64,000 nt of DNA from Eubacteriaceae bacterium (GCA_902362875.1 CABIYF010000006.1:62001-126000); one strand, 5' to 3'. Shown: positions 43,301-52,349, counted from the stretch's first letter. Program-made: numbers and translations. The notes: generated from the letters alone by a model not told the origin.

Positions 43301-45391
43301 ATGAAAGAAAAAGGAAAGATATTTGGTGTTCTGCAAAGAGTAGGACGTGCATTTATGCTTCCAATCGCTATTTTGCCAGTTGCAGGTCTTTTGCTTGGAA
43401 TTGGACAATCTTTGACAAATGAAACGATGCTTCGGGCCTATCATCTGATGAAGATCATGGGTCCGGGGACTATTTTGTATGGAGTGATTAAAGTTGGAAG
43501 CGATTGTGGAAGTATTATATTTGACAACCTTCCATTGATATTTGCAATGGGAGTTTCAATTGGGATGGCAAAGGCAGAGAAAGCGGTAGCAGCATTATCA
43601 GGTGCATTGTCTTTTTTTGTTATGCACGAAGCTATTTCATCGATGCTTTCTTTGCATGGTGATACTTATACGATGCATACGGGAGCAACCGACCAGATCC
43701 TTGGAATTACATCATTGCAGTTAGGTGTATTTGGAGGAATTATTGTTGGACTTGGTGTTGGATATCTACATAACCGTTTTTATAAAATAAAACTTCCAGA
43801 AGTTTTATCGTTTTTTGGTGGGACAAGGGCAGTGCCGGTTATTTGTACCATTGTATATGTCGGTGTTGGAATTTTAATGTTCTTTATCTGGCCGCCGATC
43901 CAGAACCTGATGTATTCCATTGGAGGAATCGTAAGAGCGTCTGGATATTTTGGAACTTTTATTTATGGAGTGATGGAGCGTGCGTTGATTCCATTTGGAT
44001 TACATCATGTATTTTATCTTCCATTCTGGCAGACATCACTTGGTGGGACGATGGAAGTGGCGGGGAAAATGATCGATGGAGCACAAAATATCTTTTTTGC
44101 CCAGCTGGCAGATCCCGCAACAACATATTTTAATGTAGAAGCGACAAGATTTATGGCAGGAAAATTTCCATTGATGATCTTTGGACTGCCAGGTGCAGCA
44201 CTCGCAATTTACCGCTGTGCAAGGCCTGAACAGAGAAAAGTGGTCGGTGGACTTATGATTTCCGCAGCATTAACATCAATGCTTACAGGGATTACAGAAC
44301 CATTGGAATTTACCTTTTTATTTGTCGCTCCGGGACTATACGCAATTCATTGTGTTTTTGCAGGACTTGCGTATATGATGATGCATGTATTAAAAGTCAC
44401 AGTTGGACTAACATTTTCAGGAGGACTGATCGACCTGTTCTTTTTTGGAATTCTGCAGGGTCAGGAAAAGACAAACTGGATGATGGTGATACCACTTGGA
44501 ATTGTTTATTTTATTGTATATTATTTCTTATTTCATTTTCTGATCTTGAAACTTGACATCAAAACGCCGGGAAGAGAAGAAGAGGTGACAACTGAATTTG
44601 AAGATGACTCCGAATATGAATATAGAGAGGATTTTTCAGAAGAATTATTAGCGAAGATCGCAGCTGGTCTTGGAGGCAAAAAGAATATTGGAGATATTGA
44701 CTGTTGTGTTACAAGACTTCGATGCGGACTGAAAGATATAAGTCTGGTAGATGATGCTATGATCAGGGAGACAGGATCAAGAGGAATCCTAAAACGAGGC
44801 AACAGCATCCAGATCATCTATGGACCGCATGTGACGGTATTAAAATCAGAACTCGAAGATTACTTAAGAACCAGACGAGCAAAGAAAGAAATCAAACAAT
44901 TACTGAAAGAAAATACACACTCCAAGGAAGAAACACAGCAGGAAAGTATTGCCTGTCCGATCAAAGGAAATGTGATCGAGTTAGAAGAAGTAGGAGATGA
45001 AGCATTTTCTGGAGGAATGCTAGGAGAAGGTTTTGCGATCAATCCGGAAGAAGGAAAATTATATGCACCGGTAGATGGTATCATTGCGGCGGTATTCCGT
45101 ACCAAGCATGCACTTGCTATGGAATCAAAGGAAGGTGCAGAAGTTCTCATTCATTTGGGACTTGATACGGTCAAGCGAGATGGAAAAGGCTTTCATATGA
45201 AGGTGGAAGCCGGACAGAAAGTAAAAAAAGGAGAACTCATCTGTGAGTTTGACTTGGAAGATATGAAAGCAGATGGATACGTTATGACGACTCCGGTAGT
45301 GATAAGCAATAACGCAGAATATGCAAGTATCGCATTGAATCATATTGGAGGTTGTAACGCAGGGGAAGAAATACTAACCCTCTACAAATAG
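43301..45391 (+). CDS. PTS glucose/maltose-class EIICBA
   Basis: A 696-residue three-domain PTS permease. EIIC (residues about 1-420) has ten or so membrane segments and the sugar-site GITEPLEFTFLF. EIIB holds the phosphocysteine in IDCCVTRLRCGLKD, the second Cys at about 469. EIIA (about 555-690) has both histidines: KHALAMES near 603 and VLIHLGLDTV near 618. The EIIC start FGVLQRVGRAFMLPIAILPVAGLLLG resembles PtsG/MalX. The substrate may be glucose, maltose or an alpha-glucoside. A very long hairpin terminator follows. Confidence 0.93.
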   Translation: MKEKGKIFGVLQRVGRAFMLPIAILPVAGLLLGIGQSLTNETMLRAYHLMKIMGPGTILYGVIKVGSDCGSIIFDNLPLIFAMGVSIGMAKAEKAVAALSGALSFFVMHEAISSMLSLHGDTYTMHTGATDQILGITSLQLGVFGGIIVGLGVGYLHNRFYKIKLPEVLSFFGGTRAVPVICTIVYVGVGILMFFIWPPIQNLMYSIGGIVRASGYFGTFIYGVMERALIPFGLHHVFYLPFWQTSLGGTMEVAGKMIDGAQNIFFAQLADPATTYFNVEATRFMAGKFPLMIFGLPGAALAIYRCARPEQRKVVGGLMISAALTSMLTGITEPLEFTFLFVAPGLYAIHCVFAGLAYMMMHVLKVTVGLTFSGGLIDLFFFGILQGQEKTNWMMVIPLGIVYFIVYYFLFHFLILKLDIKTPGREEEVTTEFEDDSEYEYREDFSEELLAKIAAGLGGKKNIGDIDCCVTRLRCGLKDISLVDDAMIRETGSRGILKRGNSIQIIYGPHVTVLKSELEDYLRTRRAKKEIKQLLKENTHSKEETQQESIACPIKGNVIELEEVGDEAFSGGMLGEGFAINPEEGKLYAPVDGIIAAVFRTKHALAMESKEGAEVLIHLGLDTVKRDGKGFHMKVEAGQKVKKGELICEFDLEDMKADGYVMTTPVVISNNAEYASIALNHIGGCNAGEEILTLYK

Positions 45392-45430
45392 GTAACTATA
45401 AAGTTAAATATAGATACAATTCTTAAACTC

Positions 45431-45489
45431 AAAAAGAAGGAATATAATTTATGAGCTGTATCGCAGGTCATGTTATATTCCTTCTTTTT
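45431..45489 (+). terminator. Long hairpin terminator after EIICBA
   Basis: A perfect 17-bp outer stem (45431-45447 with 45473-45489) encloses an inner 8-position helix with one mismatch; the right arm ends in a T-run. Confidence 0.85.
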
Positions 45490-45557
45490 GCTTGCATACA
45501 AAAAACAGCCGTAGTAAAATAAAACACATATGTAAACGAAAGAGAAGGACTAAAAAT

Positions 45558-46439
45558 ATGAAGAAAGAACAGATCAGAGGATCGTTATTGTTATTGGTGG
45601 CAGCTATTATATGGGGAAGTGCATTTGTCTCACAAAGTGTCGGAATGGAGTATGTGGGACCATTTACATTTAATTGTGTAAGAAGCTTGATCGGAGGTAT
45701 CGTACTGATTCCCTGTATCGCTATTTTAAATCAGGGAAAATCAAAGAAGAAGATGATATTATCTGAGAAAAAAAGATTACTGCTTGGAGGAGTCTGCTGT
45801 GGGATTGCACTGACAACAGGAAGTACCTTGCAGCAATTTGGAATCATGTACACAACCGTAGGAAAAGCAGGCTTTATCACAGCTTTTTATATTATTATCG
45901 TACCAATTCTAGGAATATTTTTAGGTAAAAAATGCGGGATGTCTGTCTGGATCAGTGTTGTGATCGCATTGGCAGGGCTTTATTTTTTATGTATCACAGA
46001 TGAATTTTCCATTGGAAAAGGAGATATCTATGTATTCTTATGTGCAATCGCATTTTCTGTTCATATTTTGGTGATCGATTATTTCACGCAGTTTAACGAT
46101 GGAGTTAAATTATCTTGTATACAGTTCTTTGTATGTGGAATTATCTGCTTCGTGCCTATGGTGTTGTTTGAACATCCAGAGATCGGCATGATTTTGCTTG
46201 CGTGGAAGCCGATTTTGTATGCTGGAGTGATGTCTTGCGGTGTTGCTTATACATTGCAGATCGTGGGGCAGAAACATATGAATCCAACAGTGGCATCATT
46301 GATTCTTAGTTTGGAGTCTGTGACATCTGTGATCGCGGGATTTCTTGTGCTGCATCAGAATTTAAGTCAGAGAGAATTGATTGGGTGTGGGTTGATGTTT
46401 GTGGCGATTGTTTTGGCGCAGCTTCCAGAAAAAATGTAG
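45558..46439 (+). CDS. EamA/DMT-family permease
   Basis: A 293-residue membrane protein with ten helices arranged as two EamA repeats. The signature AAIIWGSAFVSQS lies in helix 1 and is partly repeated in the second half (CGVAYTLQIVGQKHMNPTVASLILSLESV). Substrates of this class are metabolites or amino acids; none can be assigned. AGAGAAGGA upstream of ATG 45558 and the position of the first helix favour this start over an ATG 66 nt earlier. The stop TAG is directly followed by a large palindrome. Confidence 0.9.
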   Translation: MKKEQIRGSLLLLVAAIIWGSAFVSQSVGMEYVGPFTFNCVRSLIGGIVLIPCIAILNQGKSKKKMILSEKKRLLLGGVCCGIALTTGSTLQQFGIMYTTVGKAGFITAFYIIIVPILGIFLGKKCGMSVWISVVIALAGLYFLCITDEFSIGKGDIYVFLCAIAFSVHILVIDYFTQFNDGVKLSCIQFFVCGIICFVPMVLFEHPEIGMILLAWKPILYAGVMSCGVAYTLQIVGQKHMNPTVASLILSLESVTSVIAGFLVLHQNLSQRELIGCGLMFVAIVLAQLPEKM

Positions 46440-46686
46440 TTTGAATGGTAGTCGGTTCATTGTATATGAGAAAAACGAAATAATAGCATAGCAGATCCAG
46501 ACCAGAAATTTATGCACGTCATTTTGACAGGTCGCTTATACGCAAATTTTCCTTGCAAAACTCGCCTCGCTCAAACATTGCACCAAATTTGTTGCGAACC
46601 TGTCAAAATAACGGCAAAATTTCAATGGTTCTGGATTTGCTATGCTATTATTTCGTTTTTCTCATATACACGGACGGTTATTCAAA
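46440..46686. repeat. 247-bp imperfect palindrome
   Basis: Arms run from 46440 to about 46534 and from about 46592 to 46686. The outermost 7 bp are inverted (tttgaat/attcaaa). From 46462 the next 39 positions (gtatatgagaaaaacg... to ...atccag) pair with the other arm with one mismatch. After a few indels a further 16-bp block (cgtcattttgacaggt) pairs with one mismatch. The central 58 nt hold a smaller inverted repeat (cgcaaattt). It starts one base after the EamA stop codon. No transposase is encoded. It may be a MITE-like or genus-specific hairpin element and could also end transcription. Confidence 0.8.
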
Positions 46687-46748
46687 TCCCAACATCTACC
46701 CTTCAATATACAAAGCACCTCGACAAAATGTTACAAAAACAGACAAAA

Positions 46749-46765
46749 TGTTACAGAAATATTAC
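46749..46765 (+). promoter_or_regulatory. Upstream WalR-like box (imperfect)
   Basis: TGTTAC-N5-TATTAC, one mismatch from the WalR (YycF) consensus TGTWAH-N5-TGTWAH; centred about 62 bp before the predicted start of transcription. It is part of a 14-bp direct repeat (GACAAAATGTTACA) at 46722-46735 and 46742-46755, spaced 20 bp. Confidence 0.45.
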
Positions 46766-46784
46766 GAAATAATAATTAAAAGTA

Positions 46785-46812
46785 TTGACATACTAACTAT
46801 AAGTGCTATAAT
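46785..46812 (+). promoter_or_regulatory. Promoter of the NlpC/P60 hydrolase gene
   Basis: A perfect TTGACA and perfect TATAAT with a 16-bp spacer. Confidence 0.88.
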
Positions 46813-46827
46813 ACACACATACTCGAG

Positions 46828-46844
46828 TTAACAAAATTGTAACA
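46828..46844 (-). promoter_or_regulatory. WalR-like box overlapping the early transcript
   Basis: On the minus strand TGTTAC-N5-TGTTAA is an exact match to the WalR consensus TGTWAH-N5-TGTWAH. It lies at about +9 to +25, between the promoter and the ribosome binding site. Confidence 0.55.
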
Positions 46845-46861
46845 TTTACAGGAGGAACATT

Positions 46862-48004
46862 ATGGTGACGAGGAAAATGAGACTGTCGATGGCGATGCTT
46901 ACGATTGCCGCGAGTGTGTTAACGACAGGAAATATAAAAGCAGATGAGAAAAATACGACAAAAGAAACCAATACAACAACCAGTGAATATGCGAATAAGG
47001 CAGTTGCAGATATTTATTCTACAACGACATTGAACATTCGAAAAACAGGCAGTACAAATGCGAAGATCATAGGAAAAATGAAAAAAGGTAATATCGCAAC
47101 TGTGCTGAAGAAAGGATCAGAATGGTCGAAAGTAAGATCAGGAAATGTCACAGGATATGTGAAGAATCAATATCTTGTCTTTGGAGATGAGATTGAGAAT
47201 TTTGCAAAAGAAAATGTGAAGAAGGTAGCGAAAGTTCAGACCGAAACATTGAGAGTTCGCAAGAAGGCATCTACGGATTCGAAGATTGTTACATTGGTAT
47301 CCGAAGATGATAAATTAAAAGTGAAGAATCAATCCGGTGACTGGGTAAAAGTCAAAGTCGATGGTGAGACAGGATATGTGTCAAAGGATTATGCCAAAGT
47401 AACATATTCTTTTGGAAAAGCAAAATCCATGAAAGAGATTCAGGCAGAACAAGAAGCGAAAGAAGCAAAGAAAAGAGCAGAAGAAGCAGCTCAAACAGCA
47501 AAAAGAAGTGCATCAGTATCTACGACATCAAGCAATCATACTTCGGATAGTAAAACAACATCTGCAAGCACAACAAGTTCAGCGGCGGCAACAAAGGAAT
47601 CTTCTGTATCAGTATCATCTGGTGGTTCATCAGCGACTGGAAGCAGGATTGCAAGTTATGCGCAGCAGTTTGTTGGAAATCCATATCGTTATGGTGGAAA
47701 CAGCTTGACAGGAGGAATTGACTGTTCTGGATTTACGCAGCAGATCATGGCGAAGTTTGGATACAGTATCAGCCGTACGAGCAGTTCTCAGGCGGGAGAA
47801 GGAAGAGCAGTATCTACAAGCAGCTTGAGAGCCGGAGATCTGGTGTTTTATGGAAATGGTGGAAGTATCAATCATGTAGCGCTTTATATCGGCGGCGGAC
47901 ATGTGGTACATGCAAGTAATTCGGCACCATATCCACGAGGTGGAATTAAGATTTCAAATGTAAATTACAGAACACCGATCTGTGCAAGACGTATCATAGG
48001 ATAG
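46862..48004 (+). CDS. Secreted peptidoglycan hydrolase, two SH3b and NlpC/P60 domains
   Basis: A 380-residue secreted endopeptidase cutting wall peptide bonds. Signal peptide at residues 1-27, SH3b repeat 1 at about 53-108 (TLNIRKTGSTNAKIIG), repeat 2 at about 121-180 (TLRVRKKASTDSKIV). A charged helix (EQEAKEAKKRAEEAAQ) and a Ser/Thr-rich linker (about 215-265) lead to NlpC/P60. Catalytic Cys288 is in GIDCSGFTQQ and His338 in SINHVALYIGGG, with a third His in GHVVHAS. All residues are intact. AGGAGG precedes the ATG. WalR-like boxes around its promoter fit the known control of such hydrolases. Confidence 0.95.
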   Translation: MVTRKMRLSMAMLTIAASVLTTGNIKADEKNTTKETNTTTSEYANKAVADIYSTTTLNIRKTGSTNAKIIGKMKKGNIATVLKKGSEWSKVRSGNVTGYVKNQYLVFGDEIENFAKENVKKVAKVQTETLRVRKKASTDSKIVTLVSEDDKLKVKNQSGDWVKVKVDGETGYVSKDYAKVTYSFGKAKSMKEIQAEQEAKEAKKRAEEAAQTAKRSASVSTTSSNHTSDSKTTSASTTSSAAATKESSVSVSSGGSSATGSRIASYAQQFVGNPYRYGGNSLTGGIDCSGFTQQIMAKFGYSISRTSSSQAGEGRAVSTSSLRAGDLVFYGNGGSINHVALYIGGGHVVHASNSAPYPRGGIKISNVNYRTPICARRIIG

Positions 48005-48034
48005 AGAAAGAATTACGAATATTGTTTTTATATG

Positions 48035-48090
48035 AAAAGAACGTAAAAGGATGATTCATGGCGAATCGTTCTCGTGCGTTCTTTCTTTTT
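48035..48090 (+). terminator. Terminator after the NlpC/P60 gene
   Basis: An outer stem (48035-48043 with 48077-48084) and an inner 5-bp stem (gattc/gaatc) are followed by a T-rich tract. Confidence 0.7.
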
Positions 48091-48172
48091 GATGTTACAA
48101 TAATATCAAAGGAAATATAAGAAATTGCAGCTATTCAGAGTATAAATAAGAAGAATGATCAAGGGGAAAATT

Positions 48173-49360
48173 TTGAAAAAACATGAAAAGGTCAAAAAAT
48201 CAAAAACTCGAACAATTCTATTACGTTTTTGTATCATTGGTTTCGCAATCATTCTTTGCATGATTTTAGTTCCAGCGATCAATTATGGTATCATACAAAA
48301 TTCATATAAAGGCGAAAAAATTTACCGACAGAGCATTAATACTTTACCGGTCAGAGATATTGCAATTGTACCAGGAACTTCTGTTTTGGATGATACGCCA
48401 AATGCAAAATGTAAAGAACGTTTAGATACCGCAGAAATGTTATATAAAAAGAAACGGGTTTCATCGATTCTGGTTTCTGGAACAAAAAAAGAAACGAGTG
48501 TTATGTGCAGATATCTTATCAGTCATGGAATTCTGGCAAAAAATATTTTGCGTGATGCATCAGGAATTTCTTCCTATGAAACGATCGCCAGAGCTGCAGA
48601 AAAATTACCGAAGAAAACGGTTTACTTTTGTACACAGGAACTATATGCAAACCGGGCGCAATTTTTCATGAAGTGTGCAGGATTTGATGGAAAGATCGTG
48701 TGTGTAGATACCATGTTTTATTCCAATCCATGCAAAACATTTTTGAGAGAATATTTTGCTGATTCAAAAGCTGTTTTAAACTTCCTGCTGTATCATGGAA
48801 AACCAAAACAATCTATAAAAAAGTCTGGATTTGCGAAGCTTCCTTCCTATAAAGTGTCAGATACAAAGTATCATATTCAAGCGCAAAATAAGCAGGTACC
48901 GTCTGATTATCAAGTGGCAGATAGTAATCCGAATGATCATTATGATGTTGTGAAAGCCGTAGAATATGCAAGAACTTATGCCTTAAAAAGAAATCCATCC
49001 TACCCAGCATTTGAAAATAATTGCACAAACTTTGTTTCACAGTGCCTTGCTGCAGGTGGAATATCCATGACAGGAAAAGAGACGCCTTCTGATACGAAAA
49101 GACTTAAAGTTTCGAAAAAAAGTACAGATTGGTACAGCATTTCAAAAGAAGACAACCAAAAAATCAAACACTATACAACATCATCTGCATTTATCAATAC
49201 AGATGATTTTTTGAAATATTTTCAAGAGGAACTTGGATATTCGCTATCCACATTTGATAATACCTATGAAGGAAAACTGAAATGTTACCAGACAATACAA
49301 CAACGGTTAAAAATGATACTACCCAAGTCAAAAAACGACTTGCTGTCGGCACAAAAGTAA
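48173..49360 (+). CDS. SanA/YdcF-like (DUF218) protein fused to a truncated Amidase_6 domain
   Basis: A 395-residue membrane-anchored protein. One transmembrane helix (about residues 18-40) is followed by a DUF218 domain: VPGTSVLDDTPNAKCKERLDTA, SSILVSGTKKETS, SGISSYETIARAAEKL and ANRAQFFMK, all features of SanA. The C-terminal part, YDVVKAVEYARTYALKRNPSYP ... NNCTNFVSQCLAAGG, is the start of an Amidase_6 domain including its Cys. The domain's later His region (GDxxxF ... HxxIV) is missing, so it is probably inactive. AAGGGG at 48161-48166 suits TTG 48173; ATG 48155 is an alternative. The frame ends at TAA just after a slippery A AAA AAC. Confidence 0.75.
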   Translation: MKKHEKVKKSKTRTILLRFCIIGFAIILCMILVPAINYGIIQNSYKGEKIYRQSINTLPVRDIAIVPGTSVLDDTPNAKCKERLDTAEMLYKKKRVSSILVSGTKKETSVMCRYLISHGILAKNILRDASGISSYETIARAAEKLPKKTVYFCTQELYANRAQFFMKCAGFDGKIVCVDTMFYSNPCKTFLREYFADSKAVLNFLLYHGKPKQSIKKSGFAKLPSYKVSDTKYHIQAQNKQVPSDYQVADSNPNDHYDVVKAVEYARTYALKRNPSYPAFENNCTNFVSQCLAAGGISMTGKETPSDTKRLKVSKKSTDWYSISKEDNQKIKHYTTSSAFINTDDFLKYFQEELGYSLSTFDNTYEGKLKCYQTIQQRLKMILPKSKNDLLSAQK

Positions 49361-49779
49361 CCTATAAAAAAGCTGTATACAAAATCACAAGAAGCACAAG
49401 TAAGTCAGCAGAAGTGACGCTTCTTTATATCAAGAGCAAAAAAGTAAAAAAATTCACGATTCCAACAAAGATCAAACTGTCTGATGGCAGAAAAGCAAAA
49501 GTAACAGGAATTGCAAAAAAAGCGTTCAACAAACGCAAAAAATTGAAGAGGATCGTGATTAAATCAAAATATTTAAAGAAAAAGAAGATTGCAAAAAATG
49601 CTTTTTATGGTTTATCAAAGAAAGCAAAAATCAAAGTGCCAAAGAAAAAACGGAAAGTCTATCAAAGATGGTTTAGAGCTAAGAAACTTTCAAAAAAATC
49701 AAAATCTACAGCTAAAAAAAGAAACCAGATGCAAATCATTGTGAGCATCTGGTTTCTTTTTTACATATACGAAGTATGA
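49282..49779 (+). pseudogene. BspA-like leucine-rich repeat (LRR_5) fragment, frame-disrupted
   Basis: The reading frame (-1 relative to the SanA-amidase gene) encodes VGTKVTYKKAVYKI, then KVKKFTIPTKIKLSDGRKAKVTGIAKKAF and KKLKRIVIKS ... IAKNAFYGLSKKAKIKVP, typical of BspA-type LRR_5 repeats found on secreted clostridial proteins. There is no signal peptide or ribosome binding site, and it overlaps the upstream gene by about 80 nt. A terminator hairpin lies inside its 3' end, so the last 20 or so codons are encoded by terminator DNA. It is either the C-terminal part of the upstream protein reached by frameshift or a remnant after deletion. Confidence 0.6.
49718..49762 (+). terminator. Intrinsic terminator
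   Basis: A perfect 15-bp stem (49718-49732 with 49745-49759) followed by T residues; it ends about 15 bases before the stop codon of the LRR frame. Confidence 0.88.
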
Positions 49780-49891
49780 AAATAAAAAATTAAAATTCTG
49801 ATATTGACAGAAGAACATCATATTAATAGAATGGAAAATGTATATTTTGGTTAGGAAAATAAAGATAGAAAAGAGATGTAGAAAGAAAAAT

Positions 49892-51229
49892 ATGAAAGAA
49901 AGACGTTTCACAAACAAGAAGCTGATCGCCCTTATGTTACCATTGGCAGTAGATCAGCTTTTAAATTCGTTTATGGGTACGGTAGATACTCTGGTAGTCA
50001 GTAACTTGGGATCGGCAGCGATTTCAGCGGTCAGCTTGGTGGATTCCATCAATATTCTGGTCGTACAGGCATTTTTTGCATTGGCATCTGGTGGTACGGT
50101 TGTTTGTTCGCATTATCTTGGGTGTGAGAAGAAGGATCGGGCAACCAATGCGGCCAGACAGTTAGTGTTTATTACATTGTCCATGTCACTGATCATTGCA
50201 ATTGCATGCCATTTGTTTAGTGATCAGATTCTTGGTGTGATCTTTGGACAGGTGGAACCAGCAGTCATGGACAATGCGAAGAAGTATTTCTTCTTCTCTG
50301 CAATGTCATATCCATTTATTGCATTGTATGATGACGGAGCCTGCATTTTAAGAGCGCAGGAGAACAGCAAACTTCCAATGCAGATTTCATTTGTGGCAAA
50401 TGGTATTAACGTCGCATTGAATCTCGTATTTGTATGGGTATTTCATTTTGGTGTGGCAGGATCTTCCGCAGCAACGATGATCGCCAGAGCATTTGCAATG
50501 GTTGCGGTACTTTACAAATTGAGAAGTCCAAAGATGAAGGTACAGCTTAGAGACTATTTTTCAATTCGCCCACAATGGGATGAAATTAAGAGAATCTTAC
50601 ATATCGGAGTTCCGTCAGGAATTGAAAATGGAATGTTCCAGTTTGGAAAACTTGCAATCCAGTCCACTGTATCACTGATGGGAACAGCAGCGATCGCCGC
50701 GCAGGGAATGACCAATATCATCGAAAACTTAAATGGGATCATGTCGATCGGAATGGGAATCGGCCTGATGACAGTGGTTGGAGAATGCCTTGGTGCCGGA
50801 GAGAAGGAAGAGGCAGTCTATTATATAAAGAAGATATCCATTGCAGCAGAAGTTGTATTGATCATTACGTGTCTGTTAATGTTTGGACTTACTTATCCAA
50901 TCACTTATTTTGGAGGTATGGAGCCGGAAAGCGCAAAACTTTGTATTTTCATGGTAACATGTATCACGATCGTAAAACCAATCGTGTGGATTATGGCATT
51001 TATTCCGCCATATGGTTTCAGGGCAGCAGGAGATGTCAAGTTTACAATGACAACATCCATGTTATGTATGTGGCTTTGCAGAGTAGTACTTGCGATGGTA
51101 CTTGCAAGAGTGTTCCATATGGGACCAATTGCAGTATGGATCGGAATGTTTACCGACTGGACGATCAGAGCAATTATCTATATGGTACGATTTAGAAATA
51201 GAAAATGGCTTGCTCATCAGGTTATCTGA
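49892..51229 (+). CDS. MATE-family efflux transporter
   Basis: A 445-residue twelve-helix antiporter (Na+ or H+ driven) of the DinF/NorM-like MATE class. The N-terminal half starts LIALMLPLAVDQLLNSFMGTVDTLVVSNLGSAAISAVSLVDS (in parts), a typical first-helix pair, with GGTVVCSHYLG in helix 3. The second repeat begins ILHIGVPSGIENGMFQFGK. The ATG at 49892 has AGAAAGA upstream and starts just before helix 1; an ATG at 49838 would add a basic, unsupported extension. Substrate is unknown. Confidence 0.93.
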   Translation: MKERRFTNKKLIALMLPLAVDQLLNSFMGTVDTLVVSNLGSAAISAVSLVDSINILVVQAFFALASGGTVVCSHYLGCEKKDRATNAARQLVFITLSMSLIIAIACHLFSDQILGVIFGQVEPAVMDNAKKYFFFSAMSYPFIALYDDGACILRAQENSKLPMQISFVANGINVALNLVFVWVFHFGVAGSSAATMIARAFAMVAVLYKLRSPKMKVQLRDYFSIRPQWDEIKRILHIGVPSGIENGMFQFGKLAIQSTVSLMGTAAIAAQGMTNIIENLNGIMSIGMGIGLMTVVGECLGAGEKEEAVYYIKKISIAAEVVLIITCLLMFGLTYPITYFGGMEPESAKLCIFMVTCITIVKPIVWIMAFIPPYGFRAAGDVKFTMTTSMLCMWLCRVVLAMVLARVFHMGPIAVWIGMFTDWTIRAIIYMVRFRNRKWLAHQVI

Positions 51230-51235
51230 TGTTCG

Positions 51236-51264
51236 TTGCGGATGATGTCTGTTCGTGTTATACT
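51236..51264 (+). promoter_or_regulatory. Promoter of the queA operon
   Basis: TTGCGG and TATACT with a 17-bp spacer. Confidence 0.7.
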
Positions 51265-51320
51265 AAAATGTATTTGAAGATTGAAAAAATGAAGAAATAG
51301 ATAGAAGGGATACAAATAAA

Positions 51321-52349
51321 ATGAAAGTATCAGATTTTACATTTGATTTACCAGAAGAACTGATCGCTCAGGATCCTCTTGAGGACAGATCAAGTTCCAG
51401 ATTATTAACATTAGATAAGAATACAGGAGAGATCGGACACGATGTCTTCCATAATATCGTAAATTATTTAAAACCGGGAGATTGTCTTGTGTTAAATAAC
51501 ACAAAAGTCATTCCAGCGAGACTGATCGGAGCCAAAGAAGAAACTGGTGGAAAGGTCGAAGTTTTACTGCTGAAGAGAAAACAGGACAATGTATGGGAAA
51601 CACTTGTAAAACCGGGGAAGAAAGCACGTCCGGGAGCAAGAATCTCTTTTGGTGATGGAAAACTAGTCGGAGAAGTCATTGATGTTGTCGATGAAGGAAA
51701 CCGTCTGGTGAAGTTTGAATATGAAGGTATTTTTGAAGAGGTGTTAGATGAACTTGGCCAGATGCCATTACCACCATATATCACACATCAGTTAAAAGAC
51801 AAGAACCGTTATCAGACAGTCTATGCAAAATATGACGGATCAGCAGCTGCACCAACTGCGGGACTTCATTTTACAAAAGAATTATTACAGCAGATCAAAG
51901 ATATGGGAGTGAACATTGCTTATGTAACACTTCATGTAGGACTTGGAACATTCCGTCCGGTAAAAGTTGATGATGTCCTAGATCATCATATGCACTCTGA
52001 ATTTTACAGAATCGAAGAAGATGATGCGAAACTCATCAATGAGACAAAGAAAAATGGCGGAAGAGTTATTTCTGTCGGAACAACAAGTACAAGAACATTG
52101 GAATCTGTTGCAGAAGAAGATGGGACACTCCATGCTAAGAGCGGATGGACAGACATCTTTATCTATCCAGGATATAAATTTAAAGTAATTGATGGACTGA
52201 TCACAAACTTTCATCTGCCAGAATCTACATTATTAATGTTAGTTTCTGCTCTTGCTGGAAGAGAACATATTTTAAATGCTTATAATATCGCAGTTAAAGA
52301 AAGATACAGATTCTTCTCATTTGGGGATGCTATGTTTATTCATCCATAA
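51321..52349 (+). CDS. queA: S-adenosylmethionine:tRNA ribosyltransferase-isomerase
   Basis: A 342-residue enzyme making epoxyqueuosine in tRNA from the SAM ribosyl group. The start [20 protein letters not shown] and the motif [16 protein letters not shown] are characteristic, as are [12 protein letters not shown] and [11 protein letters not shown]. Length is normal. It is first in a closely spaced run with two oxidoreductases, a flavoprotein, cmk and ispH-rpsA. Confidence 0.97.
   Translation: MKVSDFTFDLPEELIAQDPLEDRSSSRLLTLDKNTGEIGHDVFHNIVNYLKPGDCLVLNNTKVIPARLIGAKEETGGKVEVLLLKRKQDNVWETLVKPGKKARPGARISFGDGKLVGEVIDVVDEGNRLVKFEYEGIFEEVLDELGQMPLPPYITHQLKDKNRYQTVYAKYDGSAAAPTAGLHFTKELLQQIKDMGVNIAYVTLHVGLGTFRPVKVDDVLDHHMHSEFYRIEEDDAKLINETKKNGGRVISVGTTSTRTLESVAEEDGTLHAKSGWTDIFIYPGYKFKVIDGLITNFHLPESTLLMLVSALAGREHILNAYNIAVKERYRFFSFGDAMFIHP

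Noticed and set aside
46440..46686. Insertion sequence
   Set aside because: No transposase coding sequence and no clear target-site duplication were seen; only a palindrome is supported.
46722..46735. First copy of the GACAAAATGTTACA repeat as a full WalR box
   Set aside because: The second half-site is not found at 5-nt spacing, so only the half-site and the direct repeat are reported.
46512..46831. Two overlapping short open frames of about 90 codons
   Set aside because: They lie across the 247-bp palindrome and the following promoter; their composition follows the repeat and no family is recognisable.
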